Shown here piece after piece: positions 26,127 through 34,201 of a stretch of 64,000 nucleotides of DNA. The notes beneath the pieces were generated by a model that saw nothing but the letters and a program-made list of their open reading frames with translations, was not told the DNA's origin and searched no databases. The stretch is from Stenomitos rutilans HA7619-LM2. Lineage in GTDB: Bacteria > Cyanobacteriota > Cyanobacteriia > Leptolyngbyales > Leptolyngbyaceae. Positions within the stretch are counted from its first letter, which is position 1. The number at the start of each line of letters is the position of its first letter. The position numbers and the translations under genes are program-made. Where the stretch lies: NCBI GenBank assembly GCA_019358945.1, contig JAHHIE010000009.1, forward strand, positions 1-64,000, in the 5' to 3' direction.

Positions 26127-26876
26127 ATGAACAAATTAGACGAAAAAGTTGCGCTGGTTACGGGTGGCACTAGCGGTATCGGTCTTGCCACTGCCAAGCG
26201 TTTTGTTGCTGAAGGTGCCTATGTCTTCATCACGGGACGTCGCCAAACTGAATTGGATGCCGCTGTGAAAGAGATTGGCAAAAACGTCACGGGTGTGCAG
26301 AGTGATGCCTCTAAGCTGGCAGATCTCGATCGCCTGTTCGCCACAATCAAACAAGAGCAAGGGCATCTCGATGTAATCTTTGCCAATGCGGGTGTTGGTG
26401 AAGTCGCCCCGCTTGGAGCCATCACCGAAGAACACTTTGACAAACTATTCAATACGAATGTCAAAGGTCTGCTGTTCACCGTGCAGAAGGCGCTGCCTTT
26501 ATTACCGGACGGTGCTTCCATCATCTTGAACGCCTCGATTACTTCCATCAAAGGTACTCCAGCCTTCAGCGTTTACAGCGCGACCAAAGCGGCTGTGCGA
26601 TCGTTTGCCCGTAATTGGATACTCGACCTCAAAGAGCGCCATATTCGGGTGAACGCTATCAGTCCTGGCGTGGTGCCGACTGCTGGCTACGATCACCTGG
26701 GGCTGAGCGACGAGCAATTGAAGGAATTTGTGGATAGCCAAGCCGTTACCATCCCCTTGGGACGAGTTGGCACGCCCGATGAAATTGCCAAAGCCGTTGT
26801 CTTTCTCGCGTCAGATGATAGCAGCTTTGTGAATGGCATTGAGCTATTTGTGGATGGCGGGATGGCACAGATTTGA
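26127..26876 (+). CDS. SDR-family oxidoreductase
   Basis: 249 residues, classical [11 protein letters not shown], then [11 protein letters not shown] with an Arg that favours NADP(H), ANAG (replacing NNAG), NASITS...YSATKAA with catalytic Ser-Tyr-Lys, and PGVVPT. Closely similar in layout to the SDR at 47447-48193 (both have ANAGVG/ANAGIG, FTVQKAL and ending VDGG..Q). It begins 15 bp after the hydrolase, in the same transcript direction. Often annotated as a glucose dehydrogenase-like oxidoreductase; substrate not established. Confidence 0.9.
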   Translation: MNKLDEKVALVTGGTSGIGLATAKRFVAEGAYVFITGRRQTELDAAVKEIGKNVTGVQSDASKLADLDRLFATIKQEQGHLDVIFANAGVGEVAPLGAITEEHFDKLFNTNVKGLLFTVQKALPLLPDGASIILNASITSIKGTPAFSVYSATKAAVRSFARNWILDLKERHIRVNAISPGVVPTAGYDHLGLSDEQLKEFVDSQAVTIPLGRVGTPDEIAKAVVFLASDDSSFVNGIELFVDGGMAQI

Positions 26877-26942
26877 AGCATTCTAAAGCGATCGCAAATA
26901 TTCTGGATTGGATAATGATGAAGAAACTCTAGCAACCTTATC

Positions 26943-27077
26943 AGGACTGACGCAGATTGAATTGAAATCCGCCCCCCGTCCTCCAATTTATAGCCCTAGC
27001 GGGCATACAAGAAAGGGGGAGTAAGCGATCCAAGTCCCCCAATTTTGGGGGATTTAAGGGGCAAGTGCGTAAGTCCT
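26943..27077. mobile_element. 135-bp MITE with AGGACTTACGCA-type ends
   Basis: AGGACTGACGCA at the left and TGCGTAAGTCCT at the right form 12-bp terminal inverted repeats with one mismatch. The inside holds the palindromic segment CCCCCAATTTTGGGGG, preceded and followed by runs of C or G. A 132-bp relative with perfect ends lies at 57809-57940, and part of the inside is also seen at 56410-56438. It sits just upstream of the next SDR gene and no target duplication is evident. Confidence 0.8.
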
Positions 27078-27096
27078 GCTTATCTGAAAGGGAAAC

Positions 27097-27920
27097 ATGA
27101 CTCAAAAAACATGGCTCATTACTGGTGCTTCACGGGGATTCGGAGCCGCGATCGCAAAAGCAGTTTTGGCAGCGGGTGACCGATTAATTGCCACTGCTCG
27201 CAATCAGGCTGATCTGCAACATGGCACCAATCAAGACGTGATGGCACTGAGCATGGATGTCACCGATGAGGCTCAGGTGAAAGTCGCGATCGCAACCGGG
27301 CTGGAAAAGTTTGGACAGATCGACGTGTTAGTCAATAATGCTGGATTCGGCTTGCTCGGAGCGATCGAAGAGTGCAGTGCCGAAGAGGTTGAGCGCGTTT
27401 ATCGCACCAATGTCTTTGGGTTGCTGAATGTTACTCGTGCAGTACTACCCAGTATGCGTCAGCACCGCTCTGGACACATCATCAATTTCTCGTCGATCGG
27501 TGGCTATCGATCCTCTCCGGGGTGGGGCATCTATTCCTCGACCAAGTTTGCCGTCGAAGGTATTACCGAAGCCTTGTATGGCGAGTTAGCCCCGTTAGGG
27601 ATTCACGCGACAGTGGTTGAGCCAGGATACTTCCGCACCAATTTTCTAGACAGCAGTTCGCTACGTCAGAGTGCAGCGCAAATCTCTGATTATGCTGAGA
27701 CGGTCGGTAAGACCCGCAATATTGCGGCTGAACGGAACCATCAACAGCCAGGAGATCCCACCAAGCTCGCCCAGCCATTCTTGAGCTTGTCAACGCAGAT
27801 GATCCACCCTTGCGCCTGCCTCTGGGCACGGATACGCTTCAAGCAATTGCCGAGAAGAACGCTTACGTTGAGCAAGAGACCGCAAAATGGCGAGCTTTAG
27901 CTGAGTCTACCAACCTATAG
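27097..27920 (+). pseudogene. SDR-family oxidoreductase with a C-terminal frameshift
   Basis: The first 225 codons are a good SDR: TGASRGFGAAIA, DVLVNNAGFGLLG, NFSSIGGYRSSPGWGIYSSTKFA (Ser-Tyr-Lys), VEPGYFRTNF. Near 27773 the reading shifts: the usual tail AILELVNADDPPLRLPLGTD..AIAEKNAYVEQETAKWRALAEST is in the +1 frame and ends at TAG 27918. In the uninterrupted frame a non-homologous tail runs to 27900. One base is missing in GCCCAGCCATT (the family pattern needs one more). It may be a real pseudogene or a sequencing error; most of the domain, including the active site, is intact. Confidence 0.82.
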
Positions 27921-27945
27921 ATAAGGGTTTGAGGAGTCCATTGCT

Positions 27946-28335
27946 ATGACTGCAACGAATGGCATTATCAGCCAATCCAGCCCCTATTCAGTCGATGAAA
28001 CCATCGATCGCTTAGTCGCCGTTCTTCAAGCGAAAAATATCACCATTTTTGCCCGTATTGATCAACAAGTAGAAGCCGAAAAAGTGGGACTCAGTCTACG
28101 TCCCACACGATTATTATTGTTTGGGAGCCCAAAAGCCGGAACGCCGCTGATGGTAGCAGAACCGACGATCGCCCTCGATTTACCCTTAAAAGTGGTGGCA
28201 TGGGAAGCGGCTGATGGCAAAGTCTGGCTGGGTTACAACGATCCCAATTATTTGAAGCAGCGGTACTCTCTTCCCGATGAGTTGGTGAAAAACATTGATG
28301 TTGTTGCACCGCTCATCCATCAAGCATTTCTTTAG
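27946..28335 (+). CDS. DUF302 family protein
   Basis: 129 residues. SVDETIDRLVAVLQAKNITIFARIDQQVEAEKVGLSLRPTRLLLFGSPKAGTPLM and LPLKVVAWEAADGKVWLGYNDP are characteristic of DUF302, a small alpha/beta fold of unknown function that often sits beside oxidoreductases. GAGGAG before ATG. It follows the frameshifted SDR by 25 bp and precedes a further small gene by 26 bp, so the three likely form one unit. No signal peptide or cofactor site is visible. Confidence 0.88.
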   Translation: MTATNGIISQSSPYSVDETIDRLVAVLQAKNITIFARIDQQVEAEKVGLSLRPTRLLLFGSPKAGTPLMVAEPTIALDLPLKVVAWEAADGKVWLGYNDPNYLKQRYSLPDELVKNIDVVAPLIHQAFL

Positions 28336-28361
28336 ACATCTACTCACTGGAATCGACCATC

Positions 28362-28763
28362 ATGACTGACTACACCCCGATCGCCACCACTGCCTCAATC
28401 CAAAGCGCCAGAGACATTATCGGTTCATCCCCGTTAGTTGCGATCGACAACGAAGCACCTGCCAAGCTAATTGTCGACCCACCCCTGCCCGAACCACTGG
28501 CTCAGGGGCGCGTCTTCATCCAGTACCGGACAGAGAACTTGCGCGTGTTGCCCGTGTTCGGTAAAGGTGCCCTCGACGTATCGCCGCGCATCGGACATCT
28601 CCACATTACTGTTGATGATTTACCGTGGCACTTTGTCGATGCCAGCGGCGAAACAATCATCCTGGTCGGACTGGAACCAGGTCCACACAAGGTGCTGATC
28701 GAACTGGCTGACCCTACGCATAAAGTCATCACCAGTGAAACAGTAGCGTTCACGCTGCCGTAA
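28362..28763 (+). CDS. DUF6130-like conserved protein
   Basis: 133 residues. The part IGHLHITVDDLPWHFVDASGETIILVGLEPGPHKVLIELADPTHKVI is a beta-sandwich pattern with two conserved His (GHLHI, PGPHK) that could bind a metal. I believe this is the DUF6130 group, similar to DUF4399-like secreted metal proteins, but here no signal peptide is present. It follows the DUF302 gene in the same transcript direction. Function unknown. Confidence 0.65.
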   Translation: MTDYTPIATTASIQSARDIIGSSPLVAIDNEAPAKLIVDPPLPEPLAQGRVFIQYRTENLRVLPVFGKGALDVSPRIGHLHITVDDLPWHFVDASGETIILVGLEPGPHKVLIELADPTHKVITSETVAFTLP

Positions 28764-28871
28764 GAACAGTTTAATGTCATCAACATAGCTTTCAGTTTTG
28801 GGGCTGAAGCGCTTGAGATGAAGCGATCGCGTTGCTAAAAAATTCCACGATTGCTGCCAAACTCTATATCA

Positions 28872-28971
28872 TAACGATTAAAAGAATGACGGCTACAGAT
28901 CAATCGGTGGGTAGGGGCAAAGCAATGCCTTGCCCCTACAGGATGTGTCGCATCTTCAATTCAAATTGGTA
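28872..28971. mobile_element. 100-bp MITE, copy 3 of 3 (inverted)
   Basis: The same 100-bp element as at 297 and 12499, in the opposite orientation, with a few substitutions, mainly at its left tip (TAACGATTA instead of TACCGATTT). It is flanked by TCA at 28869-28871 and 28972-28974. With the other copies this gives the duplications TAA, TTA and TCA, that is TNA each time. Confidence 0.9.
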
Positions 28972-28978
28972 TCATCTA

Positions 28979-29076
28979 GGGGACGGTGAAGACTCATGTT
29001 TGCACTGTTTTGAGGAAGCGCTACGTTGAAGATCGTACCCAGCCATCCGATCACTCCGGGCTGGTCTTGCCCACTA
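28979..29076 (+). pseudogene. Relic of a LuxR-type HTH gene
   Basis: Directly after the MITE, one frame gives TVKTHVCTVLRKRYVEDRTQPSDHSGLVLP. This matches GTVKTHVRNILKKLYVNDRTQAAIRALRSGLV of the intact orphan regulator at 19728-20171. Only the recognition helix and tail remain and the N-terminal two thirds are absent, so the element may have landed in, or beside, a decaying LuxR gene. Confidence 0.7.
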
Positions 29077-29092
29077 GTCAGGATGAAACACT

Positions 29093-29653
29093 ATGGTTCT
29101 TGCTCCTAATCAACTTCCCCTCATTGATCAAGACGATTATCATCTCTTACGACAACTGCGAGAGCGGGAGCCTTCTCAATCATCCCCACAAGTCCGGTTA
29201 ACTTTAGGCCAGCGTCTCTCTGATAAAGTTGCTGCGATCGTGGGTTCTTGGCGATTCATTACGATTCAAAGCGGAATTTTAGTCATCTGGATTGTGCTGA
29301 ATGTCACAGCGTTCATTCAACACTGGGATCCTTATCCGTTCATTTTGCTGAACCTGGCACTGTCGTTTCAAGCGGCTTATACTGCGCCCATTATTATGAT
29401 GAGCCAGAATCGGCAGGCAGAGGTCGATCGCCAGAATGCTAGACATGACTACGAAATTAATATGAAAGCAGAGTTGGAGATTGAACTACTGCATGATAAG
29501 TTCGATCGCCTGGAGCGGTTTTTTACGCAAGAATCCGATACTATCAAAGCGATGCAGCAAGAACAACTCGATCGGCTTGAAGCCATCATTGCGAAGCAAG
29601 CAGGTATAGCTTCTCACTCTGGCTTTTCTGATGACAACGACTTACATAAGTGA
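29093..29653 (+). CDS. DUF1003 membrane protein
   Basis: 186 residues. DUF1003 core: LSDKVAAIVGSWRFITIQSGILVIWIVLNV (first membrane span), HWDPYPFILLNLALSFQAAYTAPIIMMSQNRQAEVDRQNARHDYEINMKAELEIELLH (second span and the conserved NR.A..DR..A..DY.IN motif). The C-terminus is a coiled coil (DKFDRLERFFTQE.DTIKAMQQEQLDRLEAII). It is an inner-membrane protein with cytosolic ends; function unknown. The relic LuxR sequence lies just upstream. Confidence 0.87.
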   Translation: MVLAPNQLPLIDQDDYHLLRQLREREPSQSSPQVRLTLGQRLSDKVAAIVGSWRFITIQSGILVIWIVLNVTAFIQHWDPYPFILLNLALSFQAAYTAPIIMMSQNRQAEVDRQNARHDYEINMKAELEIELLHDKFDRLERFFTQESDTIKAMQQEQLDRLEAIIAKQAGIASHSGFSDDNDLHK

Positions 29654-29731
29654 TAATTTTAGCGGCATGATGCAACCGAACTGGCAACTCTGCCAAAGCT
29701 AGCGGTTTTCCACTAGAGCAAAGGTCACAAA

Positions 29732-29823
29732 ATGAATCGATCGCACTTAAAAGCAGAAGTTTTAACAGGCAGTCTTTTGAGTGCGTTGCTTTGTACCAAC
29801 CGATCGCCGCTCAAGTCGTTCCT
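29732..29823 (+). pseudogene. Relic of a TPS exoprotein leader
   Basis: MNRSHLKAEVLTGSLLSALLCT aligns with MNRSHLRAQILTGSLISVLLCA of the exoprotein at 34202, and the upstream AGGTCACAA is shared. One base is lost after codon 22 (TGTACCAACC against TGTGCCCAACC), shifting the frame; the matching PIAAQVVP continues in the other frame to about 29823. The remaining kilobases of the exoprotein are absent. No other gene is visible in 29654-30115. Confidence 0.85.
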
Positions 29824-30115
29824 ATTACTCTGGCAGCTTGGGTATTGATTGCTGTTCTAGAGTTGGTTAACGATGCCTGGTTTGTCTATAAAAATTTCTA
29901 CGGTTCTTGGAACCGCTCAATGTTAAGGACGTAATGGAATTCTTGCTTAACTACGCAAATTTGCATGGTCAGAAATGTGGGGTGGTTACACAATCTAATA
30001 CATAGCAGTTTTGATTGATTTGTAATTTGAGCATCTTGCCCGAACAAGCTAGAAGTCTCTCTTACTCTCTTCAAAGCTTTTGCAACATAGCCGTTTCCCG
30101 CGAAGGGAGCTAACA

Positions 30116-31627
30116 ATGGAATCACCTGACACATTAAGCAACGTACAGAGGCCTGTTCAACAGGGTGGACAAGACCCAGAATCATCAATGGGAGTTCTGG
30201 AAAAGAACAAACCTGAGATTAAACCTAATCAGCCTGAGTTGGGACTTCAAGAGCCAAGCGCGGTTGAAAAGAGCGGGGAGGTTCGGCGGCGGTTACTTCC
30301 CGTTGAGGTGCTGTTGATCGCGTTTGCCCTGTGGGGAGTGTTTGGGAAGATTCCCAATCGGGCTGAGGGACGTGCAGGGATTTTGATTCCTCGTTCCAGC
30401 ATTGCGATTCAACCGCGCGAAGGAGGGCGGGTATTGGCGCTGAATATTCGACCGGGTGATTCTGTCAAGAAAGGGCGGGTATTAGCCACACTGGAGTTTC
30501 CTGAACTGGAGACAGAATTACAAGATAAGCGCGATCGCCTTGCAGACCTCAAGGTACAGGATCATCAAATTGGCTCTGTTCAAACGAGTCGTAGTCAGCT
30601 CAATGCAGGTACAGTGGAACAGAAGCGTCGGGCAAATTTGGGTCAAGTTGAATCGCTGCGGGTGCAATTAGCAAGCAACCAGAGTCAGCGAGAAGCGTAC
30701 CTCGACCATCTCAAGTACCTGCATAACTTTAAAGCATCTACGGATGAGAGACTCTCTGCTTACGATAATCTGGCAAAAGAGGGGGCTGTTCCTCGGATTG
30801 GCTTCCAACCCTATTTCTTTCAGTTCAGTCAACAAGAAGTTGCCAATTCTGTGAATCAGACGCAAGTCGCCCTCGATCGCCTCAAGGGAGAAGATGAGAG
30901 TCTAAGAGCACAGATGCAAAGCCTGACAGCAGCGAACGAGGCACTGACGACCGAGAAGCGCAGCATCGACTTGCAAGATACCGTCAGTGATGTCACTCGA
31001 TACAATGCGATCTCTGATCAACAACGAGACATTAATACCTTACAAGCCGAAATTCGTGCCAACAGCCAGGTCGTGAGTCTTTACGACGGTAAAGTTGAGG
31101 AAATCTCGGTTAATTCAGGTGAAGTCGTGCCTCCGAGTGGTCGCATCGGCAGGTTGGCAGTTGATAACTCCAGTACCAAAGTCAACGTAGTGGCACTGTT
31201 CAAAGTGGGTGATGCGAAACAGTTAGCACCAGGAATGGCAGTCGAAGTCATTCCTGATCTGTACGATCGCGAACGCTATGGTGGCATCGTTGCAAAAGTC
31301 ATTGAGATCGCTCAACAGCCAGTCACCGCGTCTGAATTATCCAGTTTGGTCGGCAGCCAGGATCTGGCAGAGAAGCTGCTATTAGGACGCGATAAGGACG
31401 ATCGCGATAAGCCTCAACCGTTAAACGCCAGCGTGACGAAGGTCATCCTGGAACTCCAAACTGATCCTCATACGCCCAGCGGCTTTAAGTGGACTGAAGG
31501 CAAAGGAGCGCCCAGAGCAATTACCGACGGGACAACGGCTGATGTCAAAGCTGTGATCGAAGAGCGATCGCTGTTCAGCTACTTGACTCCCGCTTTTCGT
31601 TGGATTACGGGAGTATATGGACGCTAA
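30116..31627 (+). CDS. HlyD-type membrane fusion (periplasmic adaptor) protein
   Basis: 503 residues. A cytosolic, Pro/Gln-rich head is followed by one membrane span (LLPVEVLLIAFALWGVFG, about residues 60-80) and a biotinyl-lipoyl half motif (IQPREGGRVLALNIRPGDSVKKGRVLATL). Next comes a long coiled coil (about residues 135-300), then the return half (NSQVVSLYDGKVEEISVNSGEVVPPSG) and a beta-barrel domain. It would link an inner-membrane pump to the outer membrane. GGGAG before ATG 30116. With the small membrane protein and the FUSC protein downstream it forms a probable efflux system. Confidence 0.87.
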   Translation: MESPDTLSNVQRPVQQGGQDPESSMGVLEKNKPEIKPNQPELGLQEPSAVEKSGEVRRRLLPVEVLLIAFALWGVFGKIPNRAEGRAGILIPRSSIAIQPREGGRVLALNIRPGDSVKKGRVLATLEFPELETELQDKRDRLADLKVQDHQIGSVQTSRSQLNAGTVEQKRRANLGQVESLRVQLASNQSQREAYLDHLKYLHNFKASTDERLSAYDNLAKEGAVPRIGFQPYFFQFSQQEVANSVNQTQVALDRLKGEDESLRAQMQSLTAANEALTTEKRSIDLQDTVSDVTRYNAISDQQRDINTLQAEIRANSQVVSLYDGKVEEISVNSGEVVPPSGRIGRLAVDNSSTKVNVVALFKVGDAKQLAPGMAVEVIPDLYDRERYGGIVAKVIEIAQQPVTASELSSLVGSQDLAEKLLLGRDKDDRDKPQPLNASVTKVILELQTDPHTPSGFKWTEGKGAPRAITDGTTADVKAVIEERSLFSYLTPAFRWITGVYGR

Positions 31628-31659
31628 TTTTAAGTGAAACCTTACTGGAGTTGGATACC

Positions 31660-31836
31660 ATGCAACATTCTAAAAGACGAACAAAGTGGTGGGGTTGGTG
31701 GCTGAAGTGGTGGGACATTGCAGCTGCGATCGTATTTATCTTAATGGTCTTTAGTGAGCCACCCCAGCTTTGGTTCTGGTTGGTCTCATTTTTTGCGCTG
31801 CTTCTCTATTCCGTTGAACGCGCCATTAACGGTTAA
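31660..31836 (+). CDS. Small two-span membrane protein
   Basis: 58 residues. A basic, Trp-rich head (KRRTKWWGWWLKWWD) precedes two short hydrophobic spans (IAAAIVFILMVFS and LWFWLVSFFALLLYSV). A good GGAG lies nine bases before ATG. The position between an adaptor gene and an FUSC gene recalls AaeX in the aaeXAB efflux operon, but the sequence is not the DUF1656 family of AaeX. The role is therefore inferred from place only. Confidence 0.75.
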   Translation: MQHSKRRTKWWGWWLKWWDIAAAIVFILMVFSEPPQLWFWLVSFFALLLYSVERAING

Positions 31837-31853
31837 ATTGAGGTGCAACTTCT

Positions 31854-34136
31854 TTGAACACTCAATACTTAACAATCATCAAACAGGGATTGAAATTTTC
31901 CCTGGGTGCCGCCCTGTTGGGTAACTTCTTCTGGCATCGGGCAGACGTATTAGATAACTCTGTTTACCCGATTTTTGGCTATGTTTCTGTCCTGATTGAA
32001 CCCGCCGTAGGGGGCGCAATCGTCGCGGGGTTGGGGCGGGTTGGCGGCAGTGCTCTAGGTGGATTTATTGCGGCTCTTTTGGTGAGTTCATTTGGCCTCT
32101 ATGGCTCAGGCTTATTTATCATCCCGCCGATTACTTACATTCTATCTGCCTTCATTTGTGAAACCTATCGCTGGCAGGCAGCCTATTCACAAGCAACATT
32201 GCTGGGAACGCTGATTGCAATGCGAGCAGTTGGGACATCAAGTCAGCAAGATATATGGCTGTATCTTAGATCGCGTCTGATTGATAACTGGATTGGCATT
32301 GCGGTGGGAATTGTCGTAACCCTGCTGTTTTGGCGACAGGATACTCGCACCGAGTTAACCAAAAACTTGAAACAGTTTTTGCAGGGTGTACCTCATTTGT
32401 TTCAAGGAATCGTTAATCAGTATGCCACGTCTTCCCAGTTGGAGGCCGAAAATAATCATACTCCCCTTCTTTCCACCTTCGTGCCGCCAGCTTCGCTACT
32501 CGATCGGCTGACAAAAACCACACAAGCCAGCCTGACAACTTTGACAAAAGCTGCAACTGAATTTCAGAGTCAGACACTCACAGAGGAGAATTGGAGTGCA
32601 ATTTTAACCAGTCAAAACCAGTTGTCTCGACAATTGGCGGATATGTTAGTTCTGGCTGATCAAAATGAGCAAACGTTAGCTCGTCAGTTTAGAGTTGAAC
32701 TCAATCAGTTTACTCAACATTTAGAAAAAAGCTGTGATCAGTTAAGCACGATAGCGAAGCGCTGCTACGTTCGCGCAGCGTCTCGCAGAGAAGCGCAGAT
32801 CGCCCATCCATCCTATCCTTTTAATCCTGATTCTGAACTAGAGCAAGACTTAGTCATTATCAATGATAAACTGAATTACCTGCGCTCCACTGGAAAAATT
32901 GGCGAATACAACATTTCAGAAACATTGCGATTCTTTCAATTGCTCCAGCTTCTGAACCAATTTACCCAAGAGTTGCGATCGCTGCAAAATCGACTGCTCT
33001 ATAAAGCGAATGTTGCTGCAACCCATCAACGCAGGAGGCTTTTGACCTTTCCGAAGCACAGGTCTATATCGATGAAGCGGGCGATCGAAATTGTGGGTAT
33101 GGGTATGGCGATCGGAATGGTCATCGCCATTGTTCACCATATCGATTTTCCCTATCCTTCTGCCTATGAGCAAGCGGCTGAAGTGATTATTGTTGCCCTC
33201 ATTACAATGCTCGTTCAACCGACACGGGGAAAGGCGATCGCGCTCAGTCTGGCAGCCGTCATTTGTCTCTGGCTCAGTCTCTTCTTGATCTATCTCTTCT
33301 CTATTTCCTTTGGCTATAATCCCATCACCTGCTGTGTAGTTTATTTTTTCATTTATGTCTGCTGTACCTTACTGGGATTTACCCCGATTGCTCGTGTGGG
33401 TGCCATTATTGCAGCCAATTGGCTCGCAAAAGACCTTTTCCCGTTCTTTTATCAGGGACTGGCAGCGGTGGCAATTGCTATTCCCTGTGGCGTGTTGATT
33501 GCTTTATTGATTACAACCGTATTCATGGGTGGCTCTGCTGCAAATGAATTAGAAAAGAGTTTTGCTCAAACCTTTAAGCAATTTGGACAACTCTATCAAT
33601 CCCTGTTAACAACATATCTTCAGGGTGCAACTCCATCCCTAGAAAGCACTCAACTGAAAGCAACCCTGGCAAAGACGATTGCTCAACATCCAATGGGTTT
33701 AAAGATTGCGGGTCTTGAGGAAGGTTCGAGTGGACTGGCAACCAAGCATAAAAATCTTTGGAATTTCTTGCTGGGTTACGAACAAATGCTTTTTGCCCAA
33801 CTTGAAACATTAGTAGATGAATTGCAACAACCGATGCCCGATGCGATTCGACAACAGTATTTATCAGAACTCCAGGCGATCGCTCAGCAAACGGTCGATG
33901 CATTTAATCAACTATCGGCAATGATTACCGCTCCAATGCTCCTACAATCTTCTCAGGTCTCCTCCTTAGCTCAGGAAATTGAGTCGATTGCACAGCAGCT
34001 TTTGAGCCAGCGAGTTGAAAGTCGCAGCTATCCCCTTGAACAATTAATCGCGTTCAGTTCCACCTTTATAACGATGAAAGCGATCGCCAGTAATCTGAAC
34101 CGAATGAGCCAGACTCTGCCAACCTATGCTCAGTAG
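31854..34136 (+). CDS. FUSC-family (aromatic-acid exporter-like) membrane protein
   Basis: 760 residues with two hydrophobic blocks of about six helices (residues about 10-160 and 405-560), each followed by a long cytosolic helical region; this is the fusaric-acid-resistance/AaeB layout. It probably exports aromatic acids or related toxic compounds with the HlyD protein. I accept the TTG start at 31854 because GAGGTG lies seven bases upstream and the homologous region starts at once. In the middle (codons about 302-314) a cyanobacterial repeat encodes KRCYVRAASRREA in frame. Confidence 0.85.
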   Translation: MNTQYLTIIKQGLKFSLGAALLGNFFWHRADVLDNSVYPIFGYVSVLIEPAVGGAIVAGLGRVGGSALGGFIAALLVSSFGLYGSGLFIIPPITYILSAFICETYRWQAAYSQATLLGTLIAMRAVGTSSQQDIWLYLRSRLIDNWIGIAVGIVVTLLFWRQDTRTELTKNLKQFLQGVPHLFQGIVNQYATSSQLEAENNHTPLLSTFVPPASLLDRLTKTTQASLTTLTKAATEFQSQTLTEENWSAILTSQNQLSRQLADMLVLADQNEQTLARQFRVELNQFTQHLEKSCDQLSTIAKRCYVRAASRREAQIAHPSYPFNPDSELEQDLVIINDKLNYLRSTGKIGEYNISETLRFFQLLQLLNQFTQELRSLQNRLLYKANVAATHQRRRLLTFPKHRSISMKRAIEIVGMGMAIGMVIAIVHHIDFPYPSAYEQAAEVIIVALITMLVQPTRGKAIALSLAAVICLWLSLFLIYLFSISFGYNPITCCVVYFFIYVCCTLLGFTPIARVGAIIAANWLAKDLFPFFYQGLAAVAIAIPCGVLIALLITTVFMGGSAANELEKSFAQTFKQFGQLYQSLLTTYLQGATPSLESTQLKATLAKTIAQHPMGLKIAGLEEGSSGLATKHKNLWNFLLGYEQMLFAQLETLVDELQQPMPDAIRQQYLSELQAIAQQTVDAFNQLSAMITAPMLLQSSQVSSLAQEIESIAQQLLSQRVESRSYPLEQLIAFSSTFITMKAIASNLNRMSQTLPTYAQ
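32751..32797 (+). repeat. Interspersed repeat inserted in frame in the FUSC gene
   Basis: The GCGAAGCGCTGCTACGTTCG-type sequence, followed by CGCAGCGTCTCGCAGAGAAGCGC, has the form of an interspersed repeat common between genes in Nostoc-like genomes. Here it adds about 15 codons to the cytosolic helix region without breaking the frame. Confidence 0.6.
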
Positions 34137-34201
34137 AGTAACGTTTTAGATCTGTTGAACGTTTATGCCCCAGGCATCATAATCAGAACAGAGGTCACAA
34201 C

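Noticed and set aside
297-28971. CRISPR array formed by the repeated 100-bp sequences
   Set aside because: Copies are more than 10 kb apart, have inverted ends and target duplications, and no spacers or cas genes occur.
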